DNA of 14,153 nucleotides, from assembly GCA_051888775.1 (NCBI GenBank), contig JBJFCE010000039.1:1-14153 (forward strand). Reading direction: 5' to 3'. Positions 14,071-14,153 of the stretch are shown here, in pieces. The notes below the pieces were generated by a model that was not told the origin of the DNA, made no database searches, and worked only from the letters and a program-made list of their open reading frames with translations. This DNA is from JBJFCE01 sp051888775. GTDB lineage: Bacteria; Bacillota; Clostridia; Lachnospirales; Lachnospiraceae. Position 1 is the stretch's first letter. Every line of letters starts with the position of its first letter. Made by a program: the position numbers and the translations under genes.

Positions 14071-14153
14071 AGGCGATTGCGAAACTCTGTCCGTAAGACG
14101 GAACCGGTGCTGATCAACCTATCGGTGACCGGCACTGTGAGTCCGTCGGTACT
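14071..14153. mobile_element. Foldback (MITE-like) element, copy 2, cut by the window edge
   Basis: These 83 bases align without gaps to 7726-7808 of copy 1 with about seven differences. They include the TGTGAGTCCGTCGGTACT segment found only in the left arm, so the two copies have the same orientation. Only the left arm is visible; the right arm and the target-site duplication lie outside the window. The left flank is AACGAAAACCC. Confidence 0.85.

Overview
The window looks like chromosome of a Gram-positive Clostridia member, most likely Lachnospiraceae. This is inferred from the F-ATPase protein sequences, strong AGGAGG-type ribosome binding sites, an AtpZ/AtpI pair ahead of atpB, and a Lipobox lipoprotein. 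Genus cannot be fixed from sequence alone. Nearly all genes are on the minus strand; the one clear plus-strand gene is a DUF402 protein.

Right to left on the minus strand, the first 6.1 kb hold an F1Fo-ATP synthase operon: atpZ, atpI, atpB (a), atpE (c), atpF (b), atpH (delta), atpA (alpha), atpG (gamma) and the first 175 codons of atpD (beta), which runs off the left edge. A near-consensus sigma-A promoter (TGGACA, 17 nt, TATAAT) lies inside the longest atpZ reading frame. The real atpZ start is therefore probably an internal ATG, and that ATG overlaps the stop of an 11-residue Arg/Lys-rich leader ORF. The c subunit carries the residue pattern of Na+-coupled rotor rings. atpE is set off from its neighbours by unusually long gaps, one holding two hairpins.

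Upstream of the operon (6.1-7.7 kb) are two minus-strand genes of unknown role, an NTF2/SnoaL-like protein followed by a lipoprotein. Their upstream region was hit by a 203-204 bp foldback, MITE-like element bordered by a 12-bp duplication. A second copy in the same orientation starts at 14071 and runs off the right edge, so the two copies bracket about 6.1 kb.

That bracketed segment holds the DUF402 gene and a TetR-controlled export module: tetR, then an MFS exporter, an FtsX/MacB-type permease and its ATPase, in a tightly packed operon. A palindromic operator overlaps the start of tetR transcription. A degenerate copy sits at the same distance from the -10 box of the MFS promoter, which suggests TetR represses both units. 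A second, unrelated 141-bp inverted repeat separates tetR from the MFS gene and appears to supply the -35 region of the exporter promoter.
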